This document shows, piece after piece, positions 1 through 9,960 of a stretch of 64,000 nucleotides of DNA. Within the stretch, counting starts at the first letter, position 1. Each line of letters begins with the position of its first letter. The notes under the pieces are model-generated. The model worked only from the letters and a program-made list of their open reading frames with translations, was not told the DNA's origin and made no database searches. Origin of the DNA: Roridomyces roridus. Taxonomy: Eukaryota; Basidiomycota; Agaricomycetes; Agaricales; Mycenaceae. The DNA lies in the NCBI GenBank assembly GCA_029378245.1, contig JARKIF010000006.1:2418001-2482000 (forward strand), read 5' to 3'. A program made the translations under genes and the position numbers.

Positions 1-1152
1 GGAGGTAGGTGCCGTCGTCTGCCTTTTCTGGTCCTTCGACCCAGTCAAAGGCGCTGATGCGGACGAACAGTGGTTTGTCCCAGACCGAGCGGAGACGCTG
101 GAGAAGACGCAGGGGGTAGCGCATCCGATTTTCCAGTGAGCCACCGTATCTAGATGGAAATTAGTAGCTGTTGATCACAGAAACAACGATCCTCACTCGT
201 CAGTGCGCGAGTTTGAAAGCGGGGATAGAAACTCGTGCACGAGATAACCATGGGCACCGTGGAGCTCAATGAAATCGAAACCAATTTGCTTGCAGCGCTC
301 GGCTGAGGCGGCGAACGCGTCCTCGACGTACTGGAGATCTTCGACTGTCATGGCCTTTGGCTTGGGGTACGTGTCCGAGAAGGGGATATCGCTGGGAGCG
401 TATACTACGAGCACGATGAAGAGGAAGTCCAACAGACAAGATTCGACCCACCATTGTCGGGCCATCCATTTTCATTTTCCTTGGCGACCCAAGAGGTTCC
501 GTGACCAGCCCGGTCTTTGATCCAAGGAGCGTAAGTCGAAGCCTTGCGTCCTGCGTGGGCGAGCTGGATGCCGATCTTGGTGCCTTGTGCGTGGCAGAAT
601 TCGACGATGCGCTTCAATGGAGCCATCTGGGTGTCGGTCCACAGTCCGGCGTCTTCAGGGGAGATGCGTCCTTCGGGAACGACGCTGGTCGCTTCTATCA
701 TGATGCAACCTACCCCGCGAGTGGCGAATCCCTGGCACATCATTGTGAATTGCTATGCATAAGATGGAGAGGAGTACTGACTCCAATATGTACGAGGTGC
801 CTATAAAATAGTTCAGCACTCGAATGAGAATTTGAAGGAATGAAACTGTACCAATCCGTCGCGTGGCCATCCGACGAGCTGAAGATAGGTCATGAACGGA
901 AGGACGACTTGGCGGGGGATGGATATACCTGTATTGACACATCGGAGACTGGGATCGAGTTAACCAGGGCAATGTTGCTCTCCTCGTTGGACGCACCACA
1001 AAGATCCTGTTCTTGAAAGTAACACCCTTGATATCGAGCGGCTCGAAGAGTTTTGGGTGCTTGCCATCGAGGACTGTACCGATTTCGGGCTTGTTGAGAG
1101 GATAATATTCGCGAGCGCCGGGGACGGGCGTGTTTCTGAGATCAAGGGCCAT
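1..1152 (-). CDS. NADH:flavin oxidoreductase, old yellow enzyme family (YqjM-like), 3' end cut by window
   Basis: FMN-dependent ene-reductase of the old yellow enzyme family, which reduces activated C=C bonds with NAD(P)H. The start is the ATG at 1152-1150 ([12 protein letters not shown]). Exons read NRIFVSPMCQYSSSDG, then ATDWHLVHIG, then a run with the YqjM-class words [13 protein letters not shown] and [17 protein letters not shown] (flavin and substrate-binding His region), then [19 protein letters not shown] up to the window edge. At least four introns are needed; GT and AG sites keep frame at each. The C-terminal third of the TIM barrel lies outside the window. The first shared words (SPMCQYSS, ATDWH) point to the YqjM-like branch rather than the classical yeast OYE branch. 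Its natural substrate cannot be read from sequence. Confidence 0.9.
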
Positions 1153-1655
1153 GGTTGTTGTGGGAGAGAGCGCGTCGGTCGCTTAATAAACGCGTCTGCG
1201 GCAGCCTCCGGCCCGTATCCCGTCTTACTAATTTCCTCCTAGACGTCCGCAAAGCCCGACCCTTCCCGACGTGCCCGATATCGGAAGAGTCGTTCCACAG
1301 AACCTCGGAAGATGTCGTACTCCCACGTATCCAACTTCAAGCTCGTGGAGCGCACGCAGCAGAGCACAGCGTAAACCGCGCAGTGAATTGCAGATATCAT
1401 CTCTGGTTGAAGCCGGTTGAAACTTGAAAGCCTCGCACTTTTCGCAACGTCTGTGTTCTGCATCTTGTGTTTCTCGTCTGTTTCCGCCACTTGGAAGACA
1501 ACACGCAAAGAGACGACTTCAGAACTGTATTCCTCGGTGGTCTGGACTCTGCACGTCAGTGCAGATTAACTCGACTCCGCTCTTCTTATGGCTCCAGCCT
1601 GGAGAGGTATAACTACAGGTGGGACTGTACGCCAGCAGCATAATTTCTAGCCCCC
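1153..1655. other. Intergenic, divergent promoter region
   Basis: About 500 bp between the start codons of the old-yellow-enzyme gene (-) and the aquaglyceroporin gene (+). Only short shadow reading frames occur. I see no conserved protein, RNA or repeat. It should hold both promoters. Confidence 0.6.
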
Positions 1656-2788
1656 ATGTCCATTATCGAGTCAAACGTGTCTACAGCCCACACACCTCTG
1701 AACAACACCTTTGCGCGTTGCCGGTATGTCGTCCTGCTTATGGTAATATTTTCTCTCACAGAAATCCGCATAGTGAAGTCCTGAGAGAGCCGTTCGCCGA
1801 GTTCCTGGGCGTCACCGTCCTCGTTCTTTTTGGTGCAGGCGTAAACTGCCAGGTCCTTTTGTCGTCCTCGAATGACGTGTCTGCGTCGCCTAAAGGCGTA
1901 GGTGCTCAACGCCTGTTTCGTAGCCCACTAACATCTTTGAAGGATTACCTTTCTGTGTGTTTCGGCTGGGCGGTAAGCTCTTCTCTTTTCCCCGTTGTTC
2001 AGGCACTTGACCTCCCCTAGGTCGGGCTCTGTCTCGGCGTTTGGATATCCAGCGGCATATCCAAGTCCCACATCAACCCAGCAGTACGCGAGCACGCTCT
2101 CTCCCCTCAATAGATTCTCACCTCTCGCAGGTCACTCTAGCCATGGCAACCTGGCGCAGGTTCCCTCTCAAAAAAGTGCCAGCCTACATCCTCGCCCAGC
2201 TCTTGGGTGGTTTCACTGGCGCCGCTCTCGTCTATGCGACCTACTTTCGCGCCATCGACATCTTTGAAGGCGGGTCTGGCGTCCGCACAATGAAGACCGC
2301 CGGTGTTTTTGGCGCCTACCCCGTCGACTACATTTCCGACGCATCTGCCTTTTTCGCGGAGCTTCTCGGGACGGCCATCCTTGTCCTCGTCATCCTCGCC
2401 ATGACGGATGAGAACATTAACAGCACCCCGCATCCAAGCTTATTCCCGCTAACCCTCTTCATCACTATGTTGGGTATCAGCTCCTCCCTGGGTATGCAAA
2501 CCGGCTTCGCTATGAACCCCGCGCGTGATTTTGGCCCGAGGCTGCTTTCTGCCGCGGTCGGATATCCTGGCACCGTCGTGTTCAGTTTCCGGCACCAGTA
2601 TTGGCTCTGGACGGGGATTTTGGCCCCTGTTGCTGGCGCCCAGCTCGCTGCGGCCTTGTACGACTTGATTTTGTACAATGGCGAGGACAGCATCGTCAGA
2701 AAATTGTAAGAGGGACTGAAGTTGCTAGAGCTCGACTGACGAAGATCACAGCACCACCGAGAAGGAGACGGAAATGAATGTAGTTTAA
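1656..2788 (+). CDS. Aquaglyceroporin (MIP family channel)
   Basis: Six-helix membrane channel for glycerol and water. Exon 1 starts at ATG 1656 (MSIIESNVSTAHT); a GTATGT intron then joins CGTTGCCG to A in frame. Later exons give REPFAEFLGVTVLVLFGAG (helix 1), SPKG-DYLSVCFGWAVGL, the first NPA box as HINPAV (split by an intron just after it) and the second as MNPARDFGPR. Asp after NPAR is typical of glycerol-conducting members rather than strict aquaporins. A last intron at about 2706 (GTAAGA...CACAG) would replace the early stop at 2707 and add TTEKETEMNVV, ending at 2788; without it the protein ends at 2709. Four or five introns in all. Family call is firm; the short C-terminal exon is an inference. 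Confidence 0.92.
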
Positions 2789-2818
2789 AAAATTAGTTGA
2801 CGACTCTGTGTAAGATAG

Positions 2819-3695
2819 CTAGTGAACGACAAGTCTCGCCTTTTCCTTCTTCTCCGCGTCCGCGCGCTGCTTTGCGAGCATCCGCGCCAGCTGTGGATTC
2901 TTCTCCTCCCACTCCTTCCTCTTGCGTGCCTTTTCAGCCAGCGCGGCCTTCTCGGCTGCCTCATGACGGGCACGAGCCGACTCGCGTTGCTTTTTGAGCA
3001 CATCCACCTGCGCCTCCCGCCGGGCCTTCGCCTTGACCTGGGCACGCCGGTCCTCTAGCTTCTTGCGGTCCTCAGCAAGCTCCAAGCGTGCTACATGGGC
3101 TTTGCGCTTTGAGGGCTTCATATGAGAAAAGTCGTACACGATGGGGCGGGGCGGGGCGGGTGTGCTTTCGCGCTGGGCAGGTGGCCGGGCGGCGCGCCAG
3201 AGCCAAACGGTTTTTTCGTTGTCTGAAGTTGCAGACTTGGAGGGTTTGGGAGCACCTCTCTTGGCTGGAGATTGAACGATTGTGCGCGTTTCGCGGACGT
3301 GTTGGACGTAACGCTCGCCTTGTATTCGGGGCAGGATGTGGTGTTTGAGGAATCTAGGACGTGCAATGAGATTCCGAGGTGCTCCGGGATAGAACGCGAA
3401 CATACGAGATGGAACGGACGGGATGACGCGGGTGTGGAGGTTCAGGCGGCGGAATGCGTTTGCGGCCAGTCCGGGCATATCTAGTACCCTTGCTCGACTC
3501 TTCGCTCTCGGCTGGAATCGTCAAGGCAAACGACGGCGGCGGTGGTTCCCTCAGTGCCAATTTGTATATTTGAGTCGTGGTCAGGCCCATTTTTGTTGCA
3601 TCGCGGGCAATAACTTTTCGGACGAGACGGATGCCTTGTTGGAGGGCGGCATTGTCATGAGCGACGCGGGCAGCCCATGGAAGTGGGATGGACAT
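2819..3695 (-). CDS. Basic coiled-coil protein, probably mitochondrial (unnamed)
   Basis: I do not recognise the family. Two reading frames join through a 52-nt intron at 3405-3354 (GTATGT donor, CCTAG acceptor), giving about 274 residues starting MSIPLPWAARVAHDNAALQQ. The middle reads RIPPPEPPHPRHPVRSISF then LKHHILPRIQGERYVQHV. The last 90 residues are extremely rich in Lys, Arg, Glu and Ala and should form a coiled coil. Basic character, arginine-rich N-terminal part and a start codon only 37 bp from that of the divergent mitochondrial uS8 gene suggest a mitochondrial, perhaps ribosome-associated, protein. That role is inference. Its 3' end lies 31 bp from the end of the convergent aquaglyceroporin gene. 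Confidence 0.65.
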
Positions 3696-3732
3696 GAGTA
3701 CAAAATTTGGTTTTTGATCGGACTCTCTTTCA

Positions 3733-4194
3733 ATGCTCCCTCACGACCTCTGCGCGCGCATCCAGAATGCCTTCCGCGCGCGGCACCACAGAATCGCTGT
3801 AAACCACAGCACACAAAATCTGGGCATCATGTCCATTCTCCTCCGCGGCGGCTTCGTCTCCAACCTCACACGCGGCACCCTTGCAGAGCCATCCCCTGCA
3901 GCCTTCCTCACCGTCGGTGACGCACAAAAACGCATATGGGCAGACCTCAAGTACCGCGACGACTTTCCCGTCCTTAGCACCATGGAGGTCATCAGCAAGC
4001 CCAGTAAACGCGTTTTTATGGATTTGGCGGAAATTCGGAGGTTGTGCACTGGGAGGCGGGCGCAGAACATCAAGCCGCTGGGGCTCGGGGAGATTATTGT
4101 CGTGCGGACGAATGACAAGGAGAATGAGTGGCTGGAGGCACGGGAAGCCGTCCAGATGAAGTTGTCGGGCGAGGTCATTTGTCGGGCGCAGTAG
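3733..4194 (+). CDS. MRPS8: Mitochondrial small-subunit ribosomal protein uS8m
   Basis: 153 residues, single exon, ATG at 3733. It matches the mitochondrial uS8 family throughout: LPHDLCARIQNAFRARHH at the N-terminus, NLGIMSILLRGGFVSNLTRG, KRIWADLKYRDDFPVLSTM, ISKPSKRVFMD, and a C-terminus with GRRAQNIKPLGLGEIIVVRT and EWLEAREAVQ. uS8 binds 16S-type rRNA in the body of the small subunit; this version would act in the mitochondrial matrix. Length is normal for fungal members. It is divergently paired with the basic protein gene on the minus strand, with 37 bp between start codons. Confidence 0.95.
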   Translation: MLPHDLCARIQNAFRARHHRIAVNHSTQNLGIMSILLRGGFVSNLTRGTLAEPSPAAFLTVGDAQKRIWADLKYRDDFPVLSTMEVISKPSKRVFMDLAEIRRLCTGRRAQNIKPLGLGEIIVVRTNDKENEWLEAREAVQMKLSGEVICRAQ

Positions 4195-4724
4195 GCGGTT
4201 TTGTGAGTCGTGGTTTCCCTGTCTCTTTTAAAAAGTGTCTAATCAAGGTAGATTGTGCATCCGGAAGTGCTCTGGTTGCATACGGCGTGTCTTAGCATCT
4301 CAATAATCATCCATGGTCTACAATGCTTTTCTTGCGTTTTTTTTCAACACGTTTTTCGGTCCCGAATCTCCCCATGTCCTGGTGATCTTTGAGCTTCTTG
4401 TCTGGGACATAACTACCTACGCTTTTGGTGAGGACTTTGAATCCGCGGGTCTCCGAAGAATTTATCTACCGCTGGGGTTCCCATTCATGGCATGTGCGAC
4501 AGGGGACACGATTGAACCGTATAGACGATAGGAATATTTTTCGTTATTCTATTCTACGCACTCATCTCGTCTTGCAGTTACCAATTGTACCGTAAGGTCA
4601 AAATAAATTTGCTTCCTGCGCGGGCAAAGTAGGAGCGAGACGATATCGCTCTTGATAATCCGTCATTGAAAATGATACAATTGTACAAAACGAGATCGTT
4701 GCAAATCTAAATCTCCTCCCCACC
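4195..4724. other. Intergenic, no gene seen
   Basis: About 530 bp between convergent genes. A 72-codon open frame at 4313-4531 (+) has no recognisable domain and ordinary AT-rich spacer composition, so I do not call it. No repeat or RNA gene is evident. Confidence 0.6.
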
Positions 4725-5635
4725 TCAATCCATACCGTTCCCGGCATCGGGCACCTCTACTTGCTCTGCCGGCCCCCCATCCTCCACCAAAACAAAGGGG
4801 TCGTCCTCTCCCCCACCACCCTCTGGTATCTGGTCTGGCCCACCGACATTGGCCTGTCGCCAAACCGCCTCAAGGCCGCCTTGCACCGGCGGCTCCAGGT
4901 TCGCTAAGAAAACCGCATGAAGATGACGTTTGTGCGGGATGGCGGGGACGGCCTTGATGACTGGCGGAGTGTCGGCGCGTTGCTTGCGGCGAGGCGCAAT
5001 GCGAACGATCCTCTTCGAGCGCCGGGGGCATAGCCATTTGAGCAGGGCGAGCACGAGCAACACCGCGATACCGACTGCCACGACAGCCGCAGCCACCATC
5101 AAGCCCAGCTCGCTAAACGTTCTTGTCGACGACAACTTCGTGGCGAAACCGGCGGGATCGGAGGGGCCTTCTTCGGACTGGCCCAACGGAATTTGGTCTT
5201 CTTTGCCTGCCGACAGTGGGGATGGCAACGACGGCGAGGCTGTACGGAAGTCGAGCTGGGTCTCGCCAAGGTAGGCGGAGCAGAAGGCAGCCGGACTGGC
5301 AGACCGACCAAAGTGCGGGAGGTTGGGGCCAAAAGGGTGCATGCTATCCGGGGAGCTTGTGTTGACGAATACGACGATGGGAGGGTCGACGCGTATCGGA
5401 AAGCACCTCGCTGAATGGCGATTAGCGCGAAAATATTCGATGAGATAAAAAGACTCACGAGAGGATCTACCTGGTCTAAGACAGCCTCGAGGGTGGCCAG
5501 GGCTCGAGACTTCGCAGTCTCTTGCCAACTTAGAAGTGCACGGGTCGCTCCGTGGCGTGTAGGCGGGTCAAGGATGACCGGAAGTGCGAAGATTGTAGCG
5601 AGTAGCATGTACGCATACTTGGCGAAGATGAGCAT
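4725..5635 (-). CDS. Uncharacterised single-anchor membrane protein
   Basis: No family recognised. ATG at 5635 opens MLIFAKYAYMLLATIFALP, a signal peptide or signal anchor. A GTGAGT donor follows DQVDPL; the next exon (RGAFRYASTLPSS) runs in a frame different from the 3' exon, and a second intron of about 53 nt (GTCGGT...ACCCAG) restores the frame that encodes LDFRTASPSLPSPLSAG. The 3' exon carries a strong membrane segment (LGLMVAAAVVAVGIAVLLVL) followed by a Lys/Arg-rich stop-transfer stretch (PRRSKRIVRIAPRRKQR) and an acidic, Gly/Pro-rich tail. This suggests a lumenal or extracellular N-terminal half, one membrane pass and a cytosolic tail. Exon borders are my most economical model. Head-to-head with the next gene (113 bp apart). 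Confidence 0.5.
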
Positions 5636-5748
5636 GGTAAGGAAAGAGAGAATGTGGCTGACAGGCGTGCCAATGCCATTTTGGGCATGTTCTTTTCCGT
5701 ATCTGGGTGGCTGACAATCATCAATACATCTTGCTCTCTTCCACCACC

Positions 5749-7490
5749 ATGTCTCAGTCTGCATCCATCTTCTCCAACGCCCTCGTCCGCCGCCTCCTCG
5801 TCGGTGCTCGCGTGGCGATCAGCCTTATCAACCCAGGCAACGAGAGCACCATCTCCAACACAACACCCACCACACCCACCCCGACGACCCCGACCTTCCT
5901 GCCACCCACGAGATGCACCCCTTCTCCGTCCAGCGAGCCGACCTCTTTTCCGTTTGTCGCCGCAATGGGCTACGTAGCGATCGTCGTCACCGTCATCCTC
6001 TTTTGCATTTGCCGTCCAACAAGTCGAGGCGGTAGTGCTACTCCACCAACGCGTGCCAGTACACCCAGGCCCGATCCAAGCACGCACATGAGATGCTCAA
6101 AATCCGCATTCTTGCTTCCCGCTACCGCTGCAGGTCGCGCAGTCATCGGTGTCATCATAAAGCTCCTCTCCATCCTTCGTCCACAACGTCGTCCACCGCG
6201 ACTATCCAGTGTTCGGACCCCATGGATGTCAGTCTTCCGACTTTTTGTCCTGATCCTCCCAGTCCTATACGTCTTGGCCAATACCAACGTCACTATTGGA
6301 TCCTCACTCGCACCGAGCGTAGCGGCCATTGAACAGGGTCTCATCAACGGATGGTCGCACTTCGCTTCCCTCGAGGCTCACATTAGGGTCCATGGCCTGC
6401 GATACCTTCAAGTCGGCCTCACTGGCATCGCCAGCCATATCCTCGCCGTCCTCATCCTTACGACTCTCCTTCGCCTGTGGTCCCATCTGTCGACTTGGGA
6501 CGCAACACTCAGATATTGTCTCGGCATGCACATGCTATGCGTTCCGGTAGTGGCCTCGATTTGTTGGCTCGACTGGATCATCGTAGTGGACTATTATTTC
6601 CTGGGTGGTCCAACAGTCGACAGCATGAATCAAGTTGCTCTCCGCATCACGACTTGGAAAATTTTCCACGTCGCTGAGGTCTCGGTCAGTTTGGTATCTC
6701 GTGGTTGCTTTTTTGTAGCGCTTACACCCTTCCAACTAGACCGCGCTTGGTATTGGCACCCTTCACGCCGTCTTGGCGAGTCTCTGCATGTTCCTCTATG
6801 GCCTTCGAACAATCACCAAGATCCTCCGCCTCGCACTTTCCAGCGTGGACGAACTCGAAATTTTCTTATCCGACGTGCTTGTGTCTTTTTTCGCCTTGAT
6901 CGTGATCGTCGCTTTCCAGGCGATCCGAGCTATGATCACAATCCCGATCTGTTGGTATATCACTCTTTCCCCCGCACTCCGGCAGGTACTTCGAGACTCG
7001 GTTTCCTCAAGGCAATCCAGGAAGCACGCAACGCAGATCTTGTTGGCTTCCCTCCGCTATTACCGAGAATGGAAGGCCAGGCAAATTGGCCTCAATGCGG
7101 CAATCCTTTCCCTGCGAGCGCCTTGGAAATCGTGCTTCGAAATTTGGAACTCCGTACCTATACCTCAGAAAATCGTGAGTGCCCTGCACATCTCCTCGTC
7201 CCTCGCTTACTGACCTTCAACCAGCTCATTGTGGCTCCTGCCATCATCTTGTACGGCTACGTCTATATTGTGAGCTCCTCCCCATCCGGTCGTATCGCTC
7301 TTACCCTGCGACTTAGATACCCATCTTCCGCAAATTTGCGCTTCGAGTTCGTTACTGGCGACGCCAGCGACGATGGTATGACTTTCTTCCCTTCAAGTCA
7401 CTCGGAAGATCTCACGAGTCCGTAGATTTCCTCCAATTCCTTTTCCACCTCGGTCAAGTATCGTTCACTACAAGACGGCGGCCAGTATAA
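5749..7490 (+). CDS. Uncharacterised multi-pass membrane protein
   Basis: No family recognised. The start is ATG 5749 (MSQSASIFSNALVRR). After a Thr/Pro-rich stretch there are several hydrophobic segments: MGYVAIVVTVILFCI, WMSVFRLFVLILPVLYVL, GIASHILAVLILTTLL, MHMLCVPVVASICWLDWI and, after an intron at about 6690-6740, GTLHAVLASLCMFLYGL and LVSFFALIVIVAFQAIRA. A second intron sits before LIVAPAIILYGYVYI, and a third (GTGAGC...TTAG) leads to a basic C-terminus ending QVSFTTRRRPV at 7490. Six or more membrane passes are likely. The region around SVDELEIFLSDVLVSF is the longest uninterrupted exon part. Not called as a transporter because no transporter motif is visible. Confidence 0.55.
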
Positions 7491-7674
7491 GCGGGCAGCG
7501 TAGCATCAAGACATCGTGATAGAGGCTCTCGTACACCCGAACACCCACACGGAGGGACACGCGCGGAACGGCTGGTGCGGCCATGTGAATTCGTCGGGGA
7601 CGCTCGACTTTTCTCGCCACCGACCGCTCTCTCATCTCCAATAACATATATCGGGCCCGTACGATCCTAAAGCG

Positions 7675-7891
7675 ATGTCTTCGATATGTACGTCTGCTCG
7701 ATAGCTTGCTGGTCGTTTTCTGACATGTCTTTGCAGTGCCAGCTCCGGTTGGGTCGTTGTCCTGTCTGTGTCCGAGAAAGACCTTCGTAGACTATCCTAC
7801 TTCTCCCTTGTCTACTCCATCTATCTATGACACGAATCTAAATCTTCCCAATTTCAAAGGATCTGATGTGCTGATTCCATCCATTGACTGA
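7675..7891 (+). CDS. Possible small two-exon gene (55 codons)
   Basis: Low-confidence call. ATG at 7675, a 49-nt intron at 7688-7736 with consensus ends (GTACGT, TTGCAG), then an open exon reading LPAPVGSLSCLCPRK and ending ...VLIPSID at TGA 7889-7891. It stops next to the last codon of the convergent phytase frame (7892). No family is recognised and the composition is ordinary. It could equally be a transcribed spacer. Confidence 0.22.
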
Positions 7892-9505
7892 TTACTCGAC
7901 AAAACATTTCTCCCAATCCCCCTCGCCGTTGTTCCTCGCATACTCTTGACTGTCCACAAACACGTCAAACCGACATACGCCCATCCAAGGCCCTTGATGG
8001 GCGCCCCACAGAATTCAAGCGGTTGCACGTCCTCGTTGACCATGATGCGAATGTAGTCTTCCTGGCTGGAGAACCGGTGCTCACAGACCAGTTTCTCCAC
8101 GACCATCCGCGTGCTAAATGACATCATCTCGCCAGCACGCCACTTTCTCTTCGGGTCTGGGCGCTTTGTGCTCAACTTTGGAGTCGGGTACAGCCCGAGA
8201 GTGTTGAAGACGGCGATCAAGACGCTGTCGTGGGTGAAATCTGCGTAGACGGTGCGGTTGAGCGGGAAGGTTGCGGGGTCGGCATCGAGGGTCCTATTGG
8301 TGGATGTGTGGTCTTGCACCGGTGTATGTGTAAGACGCGCGAGGAGCTCGTTGACATATCCCACGCCTTGGACGCGTCCAAGACGACCACCGTATCTATG
8401 GAGGGTAACGTTGGTTTGCATTTAGCGGCTGGGAACACGACTAACCCAGTGGAATAGTATTTGTCGATATCGCACGAGTATTCAAACGCCTCGAACTCGT
8501 CGGATGTGAACAAGGAGCAGAAGGGGCTGAAAGGGAGGGGGCTCCCGTCTTCGTACCCGTATTGGACCAAGGAGACGGTATGGAAGGCGCAGAGCATCGC
8601 GAGGCCGTGTATGTCCTCTTCCACGAGATTTGCGCCGGGAGCCCAAGCGTTGAGACGGGCAACGATGGAAGGCGACCAAATGCTGAGCCATTCCCTCATT
8701 TCGCGATGGGATCCAGCGGCATTGGGGCAGTTGTGGTCTTGGAGCGTGTCGTTTCCCTCTTCGGATAATATAACGTCGAGTCGTGGGGTGTAGATGCCTC
8801 GGCTGGCGGCAGCGAATCCTAGCAACGAATAAGAGACAGAGTTATGATTGCTTTCGAGCGTACCGGCAGTCCAGTTGTTGGCAGACTCGACAACTCTACT
8901 CATGCCAGACGCGCGTACAAAGGGTGGCTCACCCTCCGAGATGAGAGAAGCATATCGTCCAAACGCGGTTTTTCCCGACCCAAAGGATCTACTGGAGTTT
9001 GCTCAACTATCGGAGAAACAAGGCCCGGACTTACTGTATCGCCCCCAAAGGAACAAGCAGTTCCTGGTCGAGGGTGTAGTCAAAGGCCTTGAGGAAATCC
9101 AACCGGCTGTCGGTGTAGACGGGTACACTTTGCAGCTTTTGCACGCCGGGAAGAATATCGTTCGTTTGGCTGTCGGAGGGCAGACGCGCACCATGACGAT
9201 GCAGCTGGGCACTATGAACACCATGGATAGCCGGCAAGGACTACTTGCTTACAATATTGACCTGAGTGGCGATCAGTGGGCGCATAACAGGACACGGAGT
9301 TGGAGATTACCTGCGTAACCTCACATCCAGGCGGAGGAGGTGTATAGTTTTCTATGGCGTGAAACGGGGAGTAAACACCCCAGGACTTTTGTATAGCGAG
9401 GTGGTCGTGTGCCACAAAGGAGGATTCATTCGGCGGCGGAAAGAATGGCGTTGAAGGCGCCAAAGTTGTTATTGAGGAGAGCGTTGCCCAGAGGAGTGTA
9501 AACAT
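7892..9505 (-). CDS. Secreted phytase / histidine acid phosphatase, with a probable frame break near the 3' end
   Basis: Histidine acid phosphatase clade 2, which releases phosphate from phytate outside the cell. ATG at 9505 opens a signal peptide (MFTLLWATLSSITTLAPS). The catalytic box LHRHGARLPS is assembled over two introns: exon to GCEVTQ, then a 9-nt microexon at 9253-9261 (VNI), then LHRHGAR from 9204. Later come FVRASGMSRVVES and, after an intron near 8411-8459, GRVQGVGYVNELLARL and the proton-donor motif ADFTHDSVLIAVF. Several NxT/S sequons fit secretion. The expected tail (GVCRFDVFVDSQEYARNN ... GDWEKCFVE, stop 7892) is one frame off from the preceding PLEFCG. A single extra G in the G4 run at 8004-8007 would join them. 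As read, the frame runs instead to a stop at 7825. Either an assembly indel or a broken allele. Confidence 0.85.
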
Positions 9506-9632
9506 TCCAGGATTGGGACGCGAGGAAGAGAGGAAGAGAGTCAGAGTTCGGCCGGTGGAAAACACCGTACGCGACGATCATGTTCAGAGAATGAGCGCTG
9601 CCTGGCGGTGATTGCGGAGATAAAGCTGTAAT

Positions 9633-9960
9633 CTACATTCGAGATCTCGCTATACAAGTTGGAATACTCGAAAGACTGCCTTGTTCCTTGACTTCTGTAA
9701 CAACCCTGTCCCTCAGGTCCTGAATCCCATGCTCCTCAACTCTCGGGTCGCTCGTCCATCAAGCTTTCGTTGAACACCTCCAAACTCCATTCCTCAACGG
9801 CGGGATAGACAGCCTCCACGACATCGAGACCAAAGTCCGTAACACTAGGCACCCGTCCCTCTTCGAAGGGAAGAGCCGCGATGCGTGAGACCACTTCATG
9901 CTGGCGGGGGCGCGGACTGGAGGAGATAGTGCCAGGAGGCGGACATGTTGCTCAGGCTCG
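9633..9960 (-). pseudogene. Possible decayed coding fragment
   Basis: On the minus strand two adjacent open stretches look protein-like but lie in different frames with no intron between them. One reads EVVSRIAALPFEEGRVPS and VVEAVYPAVEEWSLEVFNES to a stop at 9736-9738; the other continues RVEEHGIQDLRDRVVTEVKE and stops at 9633. Upstream, 9984-10403 (-) is open for 139 codons without recognisable homology. No start codon, domain or splice model holds the pieces together. I read this as a remnant of an unidentified gene, with low confidence. Confidence 0.25.

Noticed and set aside
4313..4531. 72-codon plus-strand frame with Phe-rich start
   Set aside because: No domain, no splice support and AT-rich spacer composition between convergent genes.
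5707..5748. Earlier in-frame start for the multi-pass membrane protein
   Set aside because: The codon at 5707 is GTG; the first ATG in this frame is at 5749 in a good context.
7990..8007. 17-nt intron (GTGGGG...CAAG) in the phytase tail
   Set aside because: It would delete the Cys of PLEFCG that pairs in this family; a one-base indel explains the data better.
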